64,000 nucleotides of DNA from Streptomyces griseocarneus (GCF_014655595.1 NZ_BNBL01000003.1:255877-319876); one strand, 5' to 3'. Positions 34,524 to 45,701 are shown, counted from the stretch's first letter. Notes: generated by a model from the letters alone, not told the origin. Numbers and translations: made by a program.

Positions 34524-34748
34524 AGCTGCACCATAGACCAACGACGGCCCGGTGCACCGCCCCTTTCACCCCTTCGGGTTCTGTGCACCTCGAGGAGGAC
34601 GCCGTCCGTCTCCAGGACTACGCCACACCGGCACCTCGGACCCAAAGTGCGACGCCGGAATCCGGCCTGACGGCTGACGTTCCGCCGGGCCGGCGCCCGA
34701 AGAATTGGAACCGCTCGTTCCAGACTTCCCCGCCTCGGAGGAGACCCC

Positions 34749-35534
34749 GTGTCCTACCCGGCTGCCCACGCCACCGCCCACATCCCGCGTTCGCGCGCCG
34801 TCGCCGCCCGGGCCACCGGGCTGAGCAAGGTCTACGGGCAGGGCGAGACCCGCGTGGCCGCCCTCGACTCGGTCTCCGTGGAGTTCCGGCGCGGCGAGTT
34901 CACCGCGATCATGGGGCCGTCGGGCTCCGGCAAGTCCACGCTGATGCACTGCATGGCGGGCCTGGACGCGATCTCCTCCGGCTCCACGCGCATCGGGGAC
35001 ACCGAACTCGGCTCGCTCGGCGACCGGCAGCTGACCCGGCTGCGCCGGGACAAGGTCGGCTTCGTCTTCCAGGCCTTCAACCTGCTGCCGACCCTGACCG
35101 CGCTGGAGAACATCACCCTCCCGATGGACATCGCGGGCCGCAAGCCGGACCCGCAGTGGCTGCAGCAGATCGTCATGACGCTGGGCCTCTCCGGCCGCCT
35201 CGCGCACCGGCCGAGCCAGCTCTCCGGCGGCCAGCAGCAGCGCGTCGCGGTGGCCCGCGCGCTCACCGCCAAGCCCGAGATCATCTTCGCCGACGAGCCG
35301 ACCGGCAACCTCGACTCCCGCTCGGGCGCCGAACTGCTGGGCTTCCTCCACGAGTCCGTACGGGCGCTGGAGCAGACGATCGTCATGGTCACCCACGACC
35401 CCGTCGCCGCCTCCTACGCCGACCGCGTCCTCTTCCTCGCCGACGGCCGCATCGTCGACGAGATGCGCGAGCCGACGGCCGACGCGGTCCTGGACCGCAT
35501 GAAGGCCTTCGACGCCAAGGGCCGTACGAGCTGA
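34749..35534 (+). CDS. ABC exporter ATPase (LolD/MacB type)
   Basis: A 261-aa nucleotide-binding subunit. Walker A GPSGSGKS is at 56-63, the Q-loop lies near VFQAFNLLP, the signature LSGGQQQR at 158-165, Walker B IIFADEP ends at the catalytic Glu183, and the H-loop is VTHDP. The linker sequence TALENITLP and the N-terminal spacing place it with ATPases that drive FtsX-type mechanotransmission permeases. The GTG at 34749 has GGAGGAG upstream. It is followed by its permease 40 bp later. Possible roles are lipoprotein or antimicrobial-peptide export; no regulator is adjacent. Confidence 0.93.
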   Translation: MSYPAAHATAHIPRSRAVAARATGLSKVYGQGETRVAALDSVSVEFRRGEFTAIMGPSGSGKSTLMHCMAGLDAISSGSTRIGDTELGSLGDRQLTRLRRDKVGFVFQAFNLLPTLTALENITLPMDIAGRKPDPQWLQQIVMTLGLSGRLAHRPSQLSGGQQQRVAVARALTAKPEIIFADEPTGNLDSRSGAELLGFLHESVRALEQTIVMVTHDPVAASYADRVLFLADGRIVDEMREPTADAVLDRMKAFDAKGRTS

Positions 35535-35574
35535 TCCCCGCCGGACTCGAACGTCAGGACTGACCCCACCCATC

Positions 35575-38109
35575 ATGTTCCGTACCGCCCTGCGCAATCT
35601 CCTCGCGCACAAGACCCGGCTGATGATGACCGCCCTCGCGGTCCTCCTCGGCACCGCCTTCGTCTCCGGCACCCTGATATTCAGCGACTCCGTCGGCAGC
35701 GCCTTCCGCGACAAGATGGCCAAGAGCCTCGACGACGTCGCCGTCTCCGTGACGGCGGGCGGCCCCGGCACCGACGCCAAGGGACAGGGCGTCCTCGACT
35801 CCCGCGCGGTCGACAAGGTCCGCGCGCTGCCCGGTGTGGCCTCCGTGCGCCCCTCCGTCGAGGGCATCGCCATGATCGCCGACAAGCACAACAACCCCAC
35901 CGGCGGCGAGTGGGGCAGCGCCGGCGTCAACTACGTGCCCGGCAAGGACGGCAAGGACAGCCGCTACCCGCTGGTCAAGGGACGGGCCCCCGCCGCCGGG
36001 GGCGAGATCGCCCTGGACGAGAAGACGGCGCGCAAGACCGGCACCGAGGTCGGCGGCACCGTCCGGATGGCCGTCGACGGTCCCGTCATGACCAAGAAGC
36101 TCGTCGGCATCGTCAGGACCGACAACCCCCGCGTGAGCGCGGGCGGCAGCCTCGCCGTCCTCGACACCGCGACCGCGCAGAAGCTCTTCGGCAAGCCGGG
36201 CGAGTTCAGCGAGCTCGTCGTGTCCGCGACGCCCGGCACCGACCCGGACCGGCTGACCGCCGAGGTCCGCAAGGCGCTGCCGGAGAACTTCGACGCGCAG
36301 AGCGGCAGGAAGCTGGCGGCCGACCAGTCGAAGATGATCGACGAGCAGACCAGGTCGATCCGTACGACCTTCCTGGTGTTCGCCGGCATCTCCCTCTTCG
36401 TCGGCGTCTTCATCATCGCCAACACCTTCACCATGCTCATCGCCCAGCGCAGCCGGGAGATCGCGCTGCTGCGGGCCGTGGGCGCCTCCCGCCGCCAGGT
36501 GGTGCGCTCGGTGATGATCGAGGCCGGGCTGCTGGGCCTGATCGCCTCCGCCCTGGGCCTCGGGCTGGGCCTGTGCGTCGCCGTTCTCCTGCCCCGGCTG
36601 CTCAACTCCACCGGGGCGAACCTGCCGGACGGACCGCTCGTGATCGAGCCGACGGCCGTGCTGAGCACCCTCGCGGTGGGTGTCGTGGTCACCGTGCTGG
36701 CCGCCTGGCTGCCCTCCCGCAAGGCCGCGAAGATCGCCCCGGTCGAGGCGCTGGCCTCGGTGGACCAGGCGCCGGCGCCGCGCGGCCTGGTGGTGCGCAA
36801 CTCCATCGGCGGCGTGCTCACCGCGCTGGGCGTCGGCCTGATGCTGTACACGACCACGTTCCGCGACCGCGGTGGCCTGGTGCCCGCCATGGCCGGCTCG
36901 GCCCTCACCCTCACGGGTGTCATCGTGCTGGCGCCGCTGCTCTCCCGCCCGTTCGTGGCGCTCCTCGGCAGGCTCGCCATCCGCTTCTCCGGCGTCAGCG
37001 GCAAGCTCGCCCGGGAGAACGCCCTGCGCAACCCGCGCCGTACGGCCGCCACCGCCTCCGCGCTGATGATCGGCCTCACGCTGATCACGGGCCTGACCGT
37101 GGGCGCGGTCTCGGCCAACGAGGGCATGAACCGGATGGGCAAGCAGGACCTGACCGCCGACTACCAGGTCAAGTCCTCCAGTTACGGCGGCCTCGCCCCC
37201 GAGATCGGCGGGCAGCTCGCCGGGCAGGCCGGCGTCGCCGCCGCCGTCCCGCTGCGCTCGATCGGCTTCCAGAGCGACGGGCACCCGGCCCTGGCCGTCG
37301 GCACCGACCTGTCGGCGCTCGGCAAGGTGACCGCTCTGCGCGTCACCGGCGGCTCGCTCACAAACGTGCGCGGCACCGGCGCCGTCGCCGTGTCCGAGGA
37401 GTACGCCAAGCAGCGGAACCTCACGGTCGGCTCCACGCTGCCCATGGAGTTCTACGACGGCAAGCGGGCCCGGGCCAAGATCGTCGCCGTCCACGCCGAC
37501 AACGACGTGCTCGGCGACGTCCTCACCGCCACCGCCCTCGTGAACGCCCACATGGACAAGGTGCGCGACGACAGGGTGCTGGTGAAGGCCGCCCCCGGCG
37601 CGGCCGACGGCCTGCGCGAGAAGATCAAGGACGCCTTCGGCGGCAACCCGCTGATCAAGGTGGAGAGCCAGGACGACCTGCGCCGCGCCGAGGCCGGCAA
37701 CATCGACCCGGTCCTCAACATGGCCTACGGCCTCCTCGGCATGGCCGTCGTCATCGCCGTCATCGGCGTGGTCAACACCCTGGCGATGTCGGTCTTCGAG
37801 CGGACCCGCGAGATCGGGATGCTGCGCGCCGTCGGGCTGGCCCGCCGTGAGGTCAAGCGGATGGTGCGGCTGGAGTCCGTGATGATCGCGATGTTCGGCG
37901 CGGCGCTGGGCGTCGGGGTCGGCGTCTTCCTCGCCTGGTCCGGCGGGCACCTGCTGCGCTCGTCCTTCCCCCAGTACGAGATGGTCGTGCCGTGGGCGCG
38001 GATCGGGGTGTTCCTGCTGCTGGCCCTCGCGGTGGGCGTCCTGGCGGCCGTCTGGCCGGCCCGCCGGGCGGCGAAGCTCGACGTGCTGGAGTCCATCGGG
38101 GCGCAGTAG
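35575..38109 (+). CDS. FtsX-type ABC permease with two FtsX domains
   Basis: An 844-aa membrane protein, partner of the preceding ATPase. Helix 1 is about residues 13-35 (MMTALAVLLGTAFVSGTLIF), followed by an extracellular MacB-periplasmic-core-like domain to about 260. Three helices (about 263-290, 310-345, 365-390) form the first FtsX unit (REIALLRAVGASRRQVVRSV). After a cytoplasmic linker, LARENALRNPRRTAATASAL starts the duplicated half, with a second extracellular domain and a last FtsX unit (REIGMLRAVGLARREVKRMV). This duplicated arrangement is common in actinobacteria. It stops before a strong hairpin. Confidence 0.93.
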   Translation: MFRTALRNLLAHKTRLMMTALAVLLGTAFVSGTLIFSDSVGSAFRDKMAKSLDDVAVSVTAGGPGTDAKGQGVLDSRAVDKVRALPGVASVRPSVEGIAMIADKHNNPTGGEWGSAGVNYVPGKDGKDSRYPLVKGRAPAAGGEIALDEKTARKTGTEVGGTVRMAVDGPVMTKKLVGIVRTDNPRVSAGGSLAVLDTATAQKLFGKPGEFSELVVSATPGTDPDRLTAEVRKALPENFDAQSGRKLAADQSKMIDEQTRSIRTTFLVFAGISLFVGVFIIANTFTMLIAQRSREIALLRAVGASRRQVVRSVMIEAGLLGLIASALGLGLGLCVAVLLPRLLNSTGANLPDGPLVIEPTAVLSTLAVGVVVTVLAAWLPSRKAAKIAPVEALASVDQAPAPRGLVVRNSIGGVLTALGVGLMLYTTTFRDRGGLVPAMAGSALTLTGVIVLAPLLSRPFVALLGRLAIRFSGVSGKLARENALRNPRRTAATASALMIGLTLITGLTVGAVSANEGMNRMGKQDLTADYQVKSSSYGGLAPEIGGQLAGQAGVAAAVPLRSIGFQSDGHPALAVGTDLSALGKVTALRVTGGSLTNVRGTGAVAVSEEYAKQRNLTVGSTLPMEFYDGKRARAKIVAVHADNDVLGDVLTATALVNAHMDKVRDDRVLVKAAPGAADGLREKIKDAFGGNPLIKVESQDDLRRAEAGNIDPVLNMAYGLLGMAVVIAVIGVVNTLAMSVFERTREIGMLRAVGLARREVKRMVRLESVMIAMFGAALGVGVGVFLAWSGGHLLRSSFPQYEMVVPWARIGVFLLLALAVGVLAAVWPARRAAKLDVLESIGAQ

Positions 38110-38118
38110 GCACGTGCG

Positions 38119-38156
38119 CGAAAGGGCGGTGGGTCCGCGGACCCACCGCCCTTTCG
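38119..38156. terminator. Strong bidirectional terminator between the FtsX permease gene and pfkA
   Basis: An 18-bp perfect stem, CGAAAGGGCGGTGGGTCC and its reverse complement, with only GC between arms. A CTTTCG tail side and location between convergent stops support termination in both directions. Confidence 0.88.
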
Positions 38157-38191
38157 GCGTTCGTACGAATTCGTATGAAGAGGAAGAGGGA

Positions 38192-39217
38192 CTAGAAGAC
38201 CGACTCGGCCTCGTCCATCCGGCTCTCCGGCACCCGCTTGAGCTCGGTGATCGCGTCGGCCAGCGGCACCATCTCGATGTCGGTGCCCTTGAGCGCGGTC
38301 ATCTTGCCGAAGTCGCCGCGGTGCGCCGCCTCCACCGCGTGCCAGCCGAAGCGGGTGGCGAGGACGCGGTCGTACGCGGTGGGCGTGCCGCCGCGCTGGA
38401 CGTGGCCGAGGATGACCGGGCGGGCCTCCTTGCCCAGGCGGCGCTCGAGCTCGCCGGCCAGCTTGGTGCCGATGCCGGCGAAGCGCTCGTGGCCGAACTG
38501 GTCTATGGCGCCCTTGGCGTAGTCCATCGTCCCCTCGGCCGGGTGGGCACCCTCGGCGACGCAGATGACGGCGAACTTCTTGCCACGGGCGAAGCGTTCC
38601 TCGACCATCTTGACCAGGTCGGCCGGGTCGAAGGCGCGCTCGGGCAGGCAGATGCCGTGGGCGCCGCCGGCCATGCCGGACTCCAGGGCGATCCAGCCGG
38701 CGTGCCGGCCCATGACCTCGACGACCATCACGCGCTGGTGGGACTCGGCGGTGGTCTTGAGCCGGTCGATGGCCTCCGTCGCGACACCGACGGCGGTGTC
38801 GAAGCCGAAGGTACGGTCCGTGGAGGAGATGTCGTTGTCGATGGTCTTGGGAACGCCGACGACGGGCAGGCCCGCGTCGGAGAGCATCCGGGCCGCGGTC
38901 AGCGTGCCCTCGCCACCGATGGGAATGAGGACGTCGATGCCGTGCTCGCGGGAGAAGTCCTTGGCGTTCTCGCAGGCCTCGCGCAGCCGGGCGCGCTCGA
39001 GGCGGGCCGAGCCGAGGATGGTGCCGCCGCGGGCCAGGATGCCGCTGACGGCCTCCAGGTCCAGCTTGCGGAAGCGGCCGTCGAGCAGACCCTTGAAGCC
39101 GTCCTCGAAACCGATGACCTCGTCACCGTGGCCGACCATCGCCCGGTGCACCACCGAGCGGATGACAGCGTTCAGACCAGGGCAGTCGCCGCCCGCGGTG
39201 AGGACTCCGATGCGCAT
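38192..39217 (-). CDS. pfkA: 6-phosphofructokinase
   Basis: Phosphorylates fructose-6-phosphate in glycolysis. The product has 341 aa. Nucleotide-binding loop GGDCPGLN is at 9-16, GGEGT at 101-105, and the catalytic PKTIDND at 123-129 with Asp127. The residue after GGE is Gly, as in ATP-using enzymes, while Lys124 is the state usual in PPi enzymes. Streptomyces ATP-PFKs share this mixed signature, so ATP use is the better guess. MGRHAGWIAL completes the substrate pocket. The ATG at 39217 has GCAGGAGAC upstream. It is divergent from pta. By synteny it is the counterpart of S. coelicolor pfkA2. Confidence 0.95.
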   Translation of the reverse strand: MRIGVLTAGGDCPGLNAVIRSVVHRAMVGHGDEVIGFEDGFKGLLDGRFRKLDLEAVSGILARGGTILGSARLERARLREACENAKDFSREHGIDVLIPIGGEGTLTAARMLSDAGLPVVGVPKTIDNDISSTDRTFGFDTAVGVATEAIDRLKTTAESHQRVMVVEVMGRHAGWIALESGMAGGAHGICLPERAFDPADLVKMVEERFARGKKFAVICVAEGAHPAEGTMDYAKGAIDQFGHERFAGIGTKLAGELERRLGKEARPVILGHVQRGGTPTAYDRVLATRFGWHAVEAAHRGDFGKMTALKGTDIEMVPLADAITELKRVPESRMDEAESVF

Positions 39218-39426
39218 CGTGCTGTGTCTCCTGCTCGCTACTGGTACCTGTGAGCCGGACCGATTGTTTCACGGGCCGGGCGGTAGTGCCGCACTCCGCC
39301 GTCACCCTCCTGAGGAGCGCCTTATCCACGGACGCAGGTATTGTCAAGAGGGCAAGGCCACCTTAACGGGTATTTCTTGACGACGAACACGACGACAGAC
39401 ACGGCGAAGGATCAAGGAGAGCACGC

Positions 39427-41523
39427 GTGACGCGCAGCGTGTACGTGACCGGGACCGACCGGGGCGACGGGCGCCAGGTCATCGAGCTGGGAGTCATGGA
39501 GCTCCTCACCCGCCACGTGGAGAAGGTGGGCGTCTTCCGCCCCCTCTTCCACGGCGACGGGCCCGACCGTCTCGTCGACCTGCTGAGGTCGCGCTACCGG
39601 CTGGCCCAGCCGGCGGAGAGCGTGGTCGGCCTGACCTACGGCGAGGCCGCCGCCCTGCAGGCCGAGCGCGGCACCGACGAGCTGGTCTCGCTCCTGGTGG
39701 AGCGCTTCCACGCGGTGGCCCGCGAGCACGAGTACGTGCTCGTCCTGGGCACCGACTTCGCGGGCACCACCCTCCCCGACGAGCTGGCCCTCAACGCGCG
39801 GCTGGCGAACGAGTTCGCCGCCTCCGTGATCACGGTCGTCGGCGGCCAGGAGCAGTCGGCCGAGTCCGTGGACGCCGAGGCCCGCAACGCCTACCGCGCC
39901 TACGAGAGCCTCGGCTGCGACGTGGTCTCCCTGGTCGTCAACCGCGTCTCCCCCGCCGACCGCGAAGCCGTCGCCGCACGGCTCTCGGCGACCCTGCCGG
40001 TGCCCTGCTACGCGCTGCCGGAGGACGACTCGCTCTCCGCGCCGACCGTGCGCCAGATCGTGCAGAAGCTGGGCGCCGAGGTGCTGCTCGGCGACGACGC
40101 CGGCCTCTCGCGCGACGCCAAGGACTTCGTCTTCGGCGGCGCCATGCTGCCCGTCTTCCTCCCCGCCCTCACCGAGGGATGCCTGGTGGTCACCCCCGGC
40201 GACCGCGTGGACCTGATCGTCGGCGCGCTCGCCGCGCACAGCGCGGGCGCCCCGCCCATCGCCGGCGTGCTGCTGACCCTGGACGAGCGCCCGGGGCCGG
40301 ACATCCTGGCGCTGGCCGGCCGGCTCGCCCCCGGCACGCCCGTCGTCTCGGTGCCCGGCGGCTCCTTCCCCACCGCGGCCGAGCTGTTCGCGGTCGAGGG
40401 CAAGCTGGAGGCCTCCTCGCCGCGCAAGGCCGAGACCGCGCTGGGCCTCTTCGAGCGCCACGTGGACACCGCCGAGCTCACCGACCGCATCGCCGTGGCC
40501 CGCTCCGGCCGCGTGACGCCGATGATGTTCGAGCACGAGCTCATCGAGCGCTCCCGCTCCGCCCGCCGCCGCGTCGTCCTGCCCGAGGGCACCGAGGAGC
40601 GCGTGCTGCGCGCCGCCGACGTGCTGCTGCGCCGTGACGTCTGCGACCTCATCCTGCTGGGCGAGGAGGACACGATCCGCAAGCGCGCCGCCGAGCTGAG
40701 CATCGACCTGGCCGAGGCGCAGCTCATCGACCCGCAGTCCTCGCCGCTGCGCGAGCGCTTCGCGGAGATCTACGCCAAGGCGCGCGCCCACAAGGGCATG
40801 ACCGTGGAGCTGGCGCACGACGTCGTCGCCGACGTGTCCTACTTCGGCACCCTGATGGTCCAGGAGGGCCTGGCCGACGGCATGGTCTCCGGCGCGGTGC
40901 ACTCCACCGCCGCCACCATCCGCCCCGCCTTCGAGATCATCAAGACCGCGCCGGGCGCCCAGATCGTCTCCTCGGTCTTCTTCATGTGCCTGGCCGACCG
41001 GGTCCTGGTCTACGGCGACTGCGCGGTCAACCCCGACCCGAACGCCGAGCAGCTCGCGGACATCGCCATCCAGTCCGCGGAGACCGCCACCCAGTTCGGC
41101 GTGGAGCCGCGGATCGCGATGCTGTCGTACTCCACCGGCACCTCCGGCTCCGGCGCGGACGTCGACAAGGTCCGCAAGGCCACCGAGCTGGTGCGCGAGC
41201 GCCGCCCGGACCTCCTGGTCGAGGGCCCGATCCAGTACGACGCCGCCGTGGACGCCGCCGTGGCGAAGACCAAGCTGCCCGGCTCCGAGGTCGCGGGCAA
41301 GGCCACGGTCCTGGTCTTCCCGGACCTCAACACGGGTAACAACACCTACAAGGCCGTGCAGCGCTCGGCCGGCGCCGTCGCGGTCGGCCCGGTCCTGCAG
41401 GGCCTGCGCAAGCCCGTCAACGACCTCTCGCGCGGCGCGCTGGTCCAGGACATCGTCAACACGGTGGCCATCACCGCCATCCAGGCCCAGGGCGAGCAGC
41501 GCGGCGAGCGCACGGAACCCTGA
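39427..41523 (+). CDS. pta: Phosphate acetyltransferase, long two-domain form
   Basis: Converts acetyl-CoA and phosphate to acetyl phosphate. It has 698 aa. An N-terminal dethiobiotin-synthetase-like/DRTGG region (VYVTGTDRGDGRQVIELGVM, about 1-350) is followed by the catalytic PTA domain (SRSARRRVVLPEGTEERVLR to the end, with DLLVEGPIQYDAAVDAAVA and FPDLNTGNNTYKAVQR). This is the long actinobacterial and enterobacterial form. The GTG at 39427 follows AAGGAGAGC. It is 123 bp before ackA in the same direction, the standard acetate-overflow pair. It is divergent from pfkA. Confidence 0.96.
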   Translation: MTRSVYVTGTDRGDGRQVIELGVMELLTRHVEKVGVFRPLFHGDGPDRLVDLLRSRYRLAQPAESVVGLTYGEAAALQAERGTDELVSLLVERFHAVAREHEYVLVLGTDFAGTTLPDELALNARLANEFAASVITVVGGQEQSAESVDAEARNAYRAYESLGCDVVSLVVNRVSPADREAVAARLSATLPVPCYALPEDDSLSAPTVRQIVQKLGAEVLLGDDAGLSRDAKDFVFGGAMLPVFLPALTEGCLVVTPGDRVDLIVGALAAHSAGAPPIAGVLLTLDERPGPDILALAGRLAPGTPVVSVPGGSFPTAAELFAVEGKLEASSPRKAETALGLFERHVDTAELTDRIAVARSGRVTPMMFEHELIERSRSARRRVVLPEGTEERVLRAADVLLRRDVCDLILLGEEDTIRKRAAELSIDLAEAQLIDPQSSPLRERFAEIYAKARAHKGMTVELAHDVVADVSYFGTLMVQEGLADGMVSGAVHSTAATIRPAFEIIKTAPGAQIVSSVFFMCLADRVLVYGDCAVNPDPNAEQLADIAIQSAETATQFGVEPRIAMLSYSTGTSGSGADVDKVRKATELVRERRPDLLVEGPIQYDAAVDAAVAKTKLPGSEVAGKATVLVFPDLNTGNNTYKAVQRSAGAVAVGPVLQGLRKPVNDLSRGALVQDIVNTVAITAIQAQGEQRGERTEP

Positions 41524-41646
41524 GCCGCGCCCCCCGCGTCCGTACGGCCGTACGGGCACCCGGCGGGCCCCGCGCCCGCCGGCCCGTGCGGCCGGGCACC
41601 CCACAGCCGTAGAAACCCCCACCCGCCCCCCAACCGGAAAGCCCAG

Positions 41647-42858
<1,212 letters not shown>

Positions 42859-42930
42859 TCGCCGACTGTTCCTTGGTCATTCCCACAGCTCGAATATTCC
42901 GCTCCGAAACAAACCGATAGGATCCGCCTC

Positions 42931-44355
42931 ATGCGCCGTTCCAAAATCGTCTGCACCCTGGGCCCCGCCGTCGACTCCTACGACCAGCTGAAGACGCTGA
43001 TCGAGGCCGGCATGAACGTGGCCCGCTTCAACATGAGCCACGGGACCCACGCGGAGCACGAGGAGCGGTACAACCGCCTCCGCAAGGCCGTCGAGGAGAC
43101 CGGCCGCGCGGTCGGCGTCCTGGCCGACCTGCAGGGCCCGAAGATCCGCCTGGAGACCTTCGCGGACGGCCCCGTGGAGCTGGTGCGCGGTGACGAGTTC
43201 ACGATCACGACCGAGGACGTCCCGGGCGACCGGACGATCTGCGGCACGACCTACAAGGGCCTGCCGGGCGACGTCGTCAAGGGCGACCAGGTCCTGATCA
43301 ACGACGGCAACGTCGAGCTGCGCGTCACCGAGGTCGACGGCCCCCGGGTCAAGACGATCGTCATCGAGGGCGGCGTCATCTCCGACCACAAGGGCATCAA
43401 CCTGCCCGGCGCGGCGGTGAACGTCCCGGCGCTGTCCGAGAAGGACATCGAGGACCTGAAGTTCGCGCTCGCCATGGGCTGCGACATGGTCGCGCTGTCC
43501 TTCGTCCGCGACGCCGCCGACGTCCGCGACGTCCACCGCGTCATGGACGAGGTCGGCCGCCGCGTGCCGGTCATCGCCAAGGTCGAGAAGCCCCAGGCCG
43601 TCGACAACATGACGGAGGTCGTCATGGCCTTCGACGGTGTGATGGTGGCCCGTGGCGACCTGGCGGTGGAGTACCCCCTCGAGCGCGTCCCGATGGTGCA
43701 GAAGCGCCTCATCGAGCTGTGCCGCCGCAACGCCAAGCCGGTGATCGTCGCCACCCAGATGATGGAGTCGATGATCACCAACTCCCGTCCGACCCGCGCC
43801 GAGGCGTCCGACGTCGCCAACGCGATCCTGGACGGCGCGGACGCGGTCATGCTCTCCGCCGAGTCGTCGGTGGGCGCCTACCCGATCGAGACCGTCAAGA
43901 CGATGTCCCGCATCGTCGAGGCGGCCGAGCAGGAGCTGCTCTCCAAGGGCCTCCAGCCGCTGGTCCCGGGCAAGAAGCCGCGCACGCAGGGCGGTTCCGT
44001 CGCCCGCGCCGCGTGCGAGATCGCGGACTTCCTGGGCGCCAAGTCGCTGGTGGCGTTCACCAAGTCCGGTGACACCGCCCGCCGCCTGGCCCGCTACCGC
44101 GCGGCCCAGCCGATCCTGGCCTTCACCACGGACACCTCGACCCGCAACCAGCTCACGCTGAGCTGGGGCGTCGAGACCTTCGTCGTCCCGCACGTGGAGA
44201 ACACGGACGCGATGGTCGACCTCGTCGACGCGGAGCTGCTGAAGCTCAAGCGCTACAACGACGGCGACACCATGATCATCACGGCCGGCTCCCCGCCCGG
44301 CGTCCCCGGCACCACCAACATGGTGCGGGTGCACCACCTGGGCGAGAACCGCTAG
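42931..44355 (+). CDS. pyk: Pyruvate kinase
   Basis: Makes pyruvate and ATP from phosphoenolpyruvate. 474 aa. Opening MRRSKIVCTLGPAVDSYDQL, substrate loop RFNMSHGTHAEHEERYN, metal and phosphate site VIAKVEKPQAVDNM, MVARGDLAVEYPLERVP, KPVIVATQMMESMI, and the helical DAVMLSAESSVGAYP are all present. The C-terminal allosteric domain ends with GSPPGVPGTTNMVRVHHLGE. The ATG at 42931 follows AGGATCC. By synteny it is S. coelicolor pyk1. A hairpin follows. Confidence 0.97.
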   Translation: MRRSKIVCTLGPAVDSYDQLKTLIEAGMNVARFNMSHGTHAEHEERYNRLRKAVEETGRAVGVLADLQGPKIRLETFADGPVELVRGDEFTITTEDVPGDRTICGTTYKGLPGDVVKGDQVLINDGNVELRVTEVDGPRVKTIVIEGGVISDHKGINLPGAAVNVPALSEKDIEDLKFALAMGCDMVALSFVRDAADVRDVHRVMDEVGRRVPVIAKVEKPQAVDNMTEVVMAFDGVMVARGDLAVEYPLERVPMVQKRLIELCRRNAKPVIVATQMMESMITNSRPTRAEASDVANAILDGADAVMLSAESSVGAYPIETVKTMSRIVEAAEQELLSKGLQPLVPGKKPRTQGGSVARAACEIADFLGAKSLVAFTKSGDTARRLARYRAAQPILAFTTDTSTRNQLTLSWGVETFVVPHVENTDAMVDLVDAELLKLKRYNDGDTMIITAGSPPGVPGTTNMVRVHHLGENR

Positions 44356-44368
44356 GTCCGCGCAGCAC

Positions 44369-44402
44369 GAAGGCCGCCACCCCCACGGGGGTGGCGGCCT
44401 TC
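44369..44402. terminator. Strong bidirectional terminator after pyk
   Basis: A 16-bp perfect stem, GAAGGCCGCCACCCCC and its complement, with a tight two-base loop. It lies between convergent pyk and the Ser/Pro-rich secreted protein gene. Confidence 0.88.
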
Positions 44403-44426
44403 GCCTGTTCAGCGGCCTTGGCCTTT

Positions 44427-45701
44427 TCAGGGGTACGTGCCCTCCGTCAGGTACTGGTGGAGGTTGGGGATGTGGAGCGTCCCGCCGTACTGGCCCGACT
44501 GACGGATCTTCACGTCGGTGAAGAAGATCGGGATCGGCAGCTTCACGCCCGGGATCAGCGGGGGCGGGCTCGTCGGCGACTGCGTCGCCGGGATCAGCCC
44601 CAGCAGCTTGCCCTTCAGCTCCTCGGTGTACATGGTGATCCGGCCGCCGCCGACCGTGGACTCCGTTCCGATGCCGGCGACGTGGTACTGCTTGCCCTGG
44701 CTGTTGACGATCTGGTGCAGGTCCCTGATCGCCAGGGAGTCCGCGGTGAACTTCAGGACGGACTTCTGCTGCCCGTTCACCGTCGTGATCTTCTTGACGC
44801 CCTCGTAGGTCAGCCCGGTCAGGGTGAGCCGGCTCGCCTCCAGGTACCAGGGCTGGTTGGGGAAGGCGCGCTTCTCGTTCTCGTCGATGACGTTGGGGCG
44901 GGGGCAGGGGGGCGGGGTCTTGCCGTCCCCCGAGGGGGACGCGGACGGCGACGGGGACGGCGACGCCGAGCCCGACGCGGAGGGGGCCGGGGGCGTTCCC
45001 TTGGCCTTCGGTGTGTCCTTGGCCTTGGGGGTGTCCTTGGCCTCGGGCGTGTCCGCCGGACGGGCGGACGGGGACGGCGACGCCGACGGCGAGGCGGAGG
45101 GGCCGGGCACTGCGCCCGTACCGCCCGGCTGCGCATCGCCCTTGCGGCCCGTGAGGATGTCGCCAAGCTTCTCGCCGAGGCCCAGCGGGTCCAGCGGGTT
45201 CGTCTTCTTGGACGGCGACGCGGTGGGGGACGGGGACGCGGACGCGGAGGGGCGCGGCGAAGCCGCCGGCGGCTTGGCGGACGGCGAGCCGGAGGGCTCG
45301 CGACCCCGGCTCGTCGCACCGCTGTCGCCGCCGCCCGGCTTGGCGGACGCGGACGGGGAGGGAGAAGGGGATCCGGACGGGGAAGGCGACCCGGACGAAG
45401 ATCCGGACGGGGTGGGCTCGTCCGTGGGGCCGGCCGACGCGTCCGGGCCGGCGTCCGGCGCCGTGACGCATCCCGCGTCCCCGAAGGGGTTCACCGGCTG
45501 TACGGGCCGGGCCTGCGCCAGGGTCGGCGTGAGGCCCATGCCCATCAGCACCGCGCCGGGCATCGCCGCGAGGGCGACCGCCTTCCCGGCCGGCATGTGC
45601 AGCCGGGACAGCAGCGGCTTGCGGGGCGCGGCGTGCCGCGGGCCCGGTCTCGTGGGGCCGCCGGGGCTGCCGGGGCCTTCGCGGTCGTGGTCAGTCGGCA
45701 C
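44427..45701 (-). CDS. Large Ser/Pro-rich secreted protein of the DUF6230/DUF6114 module
   Basis: A 424-aa exported protein. An N-terminal basic segment precedes a helix (VALAAMPGAVLMGMGLTPTLA), which may be a signal peptide or anchor. A long disordered tract (about residues 85-265) of Ser/Pro/Ala/Thr/Lys repeats follows (PSPSGSPSPSPSAS, KDTPKAKDTPKAKGTP). The C-terminal domain of about 160 aa (EKRAFPNQPWYLEASRLTLT, GIGTESTVGGGRITMYTEEL and GGTLHIPNLHQYLTE) looks like a folded beta domain of unknown kind; some relatives are labelled cholesterol esterase by annotation, which I cannot support from motifs. The GTG at 45701 overlaps the DUF6114 stop by 11 bp. The repeats make the DNA here GC-rich and low-complexity. 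Confidence 0.78.
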   Translation of the reverse strand: MPTDHDREGPGSPGGPTRPGPRHAAPRKPLLSRLHMPAGKAVALAAMPGAVLMGMGLTPTLAQARPVQPVNPFGDAGCVTAPDAGPDASAGPTDEPTPSGSSSGSPSPSGSPSPSPSASAKPGGGDSGATSRGREPSGSPSAKPPAASPRPSASASPSPTASPSKKTNPLDPLGLGEKLGDILTGRKGDAQPGGTGAVPGPSASPSASPSPSARPADTPEAKDTPKAKDTPKAKGTPPAPSASGSASPSPSPSASPSGDGKTPPPCPRPNVIDENEKRAFPNQPWYLEASRLTLTGLTYEGVKKITTVNGQQKSVLKFTADSLAIRDLHQIVNSQGKQYHVAGIGTESTVGGGRITMYTEELKGKLLGLIPATQSPTSPPPLIPGVKLPIPIFFTDVKIRQSGQYGGTLHIPNLHQYLTEGTYP

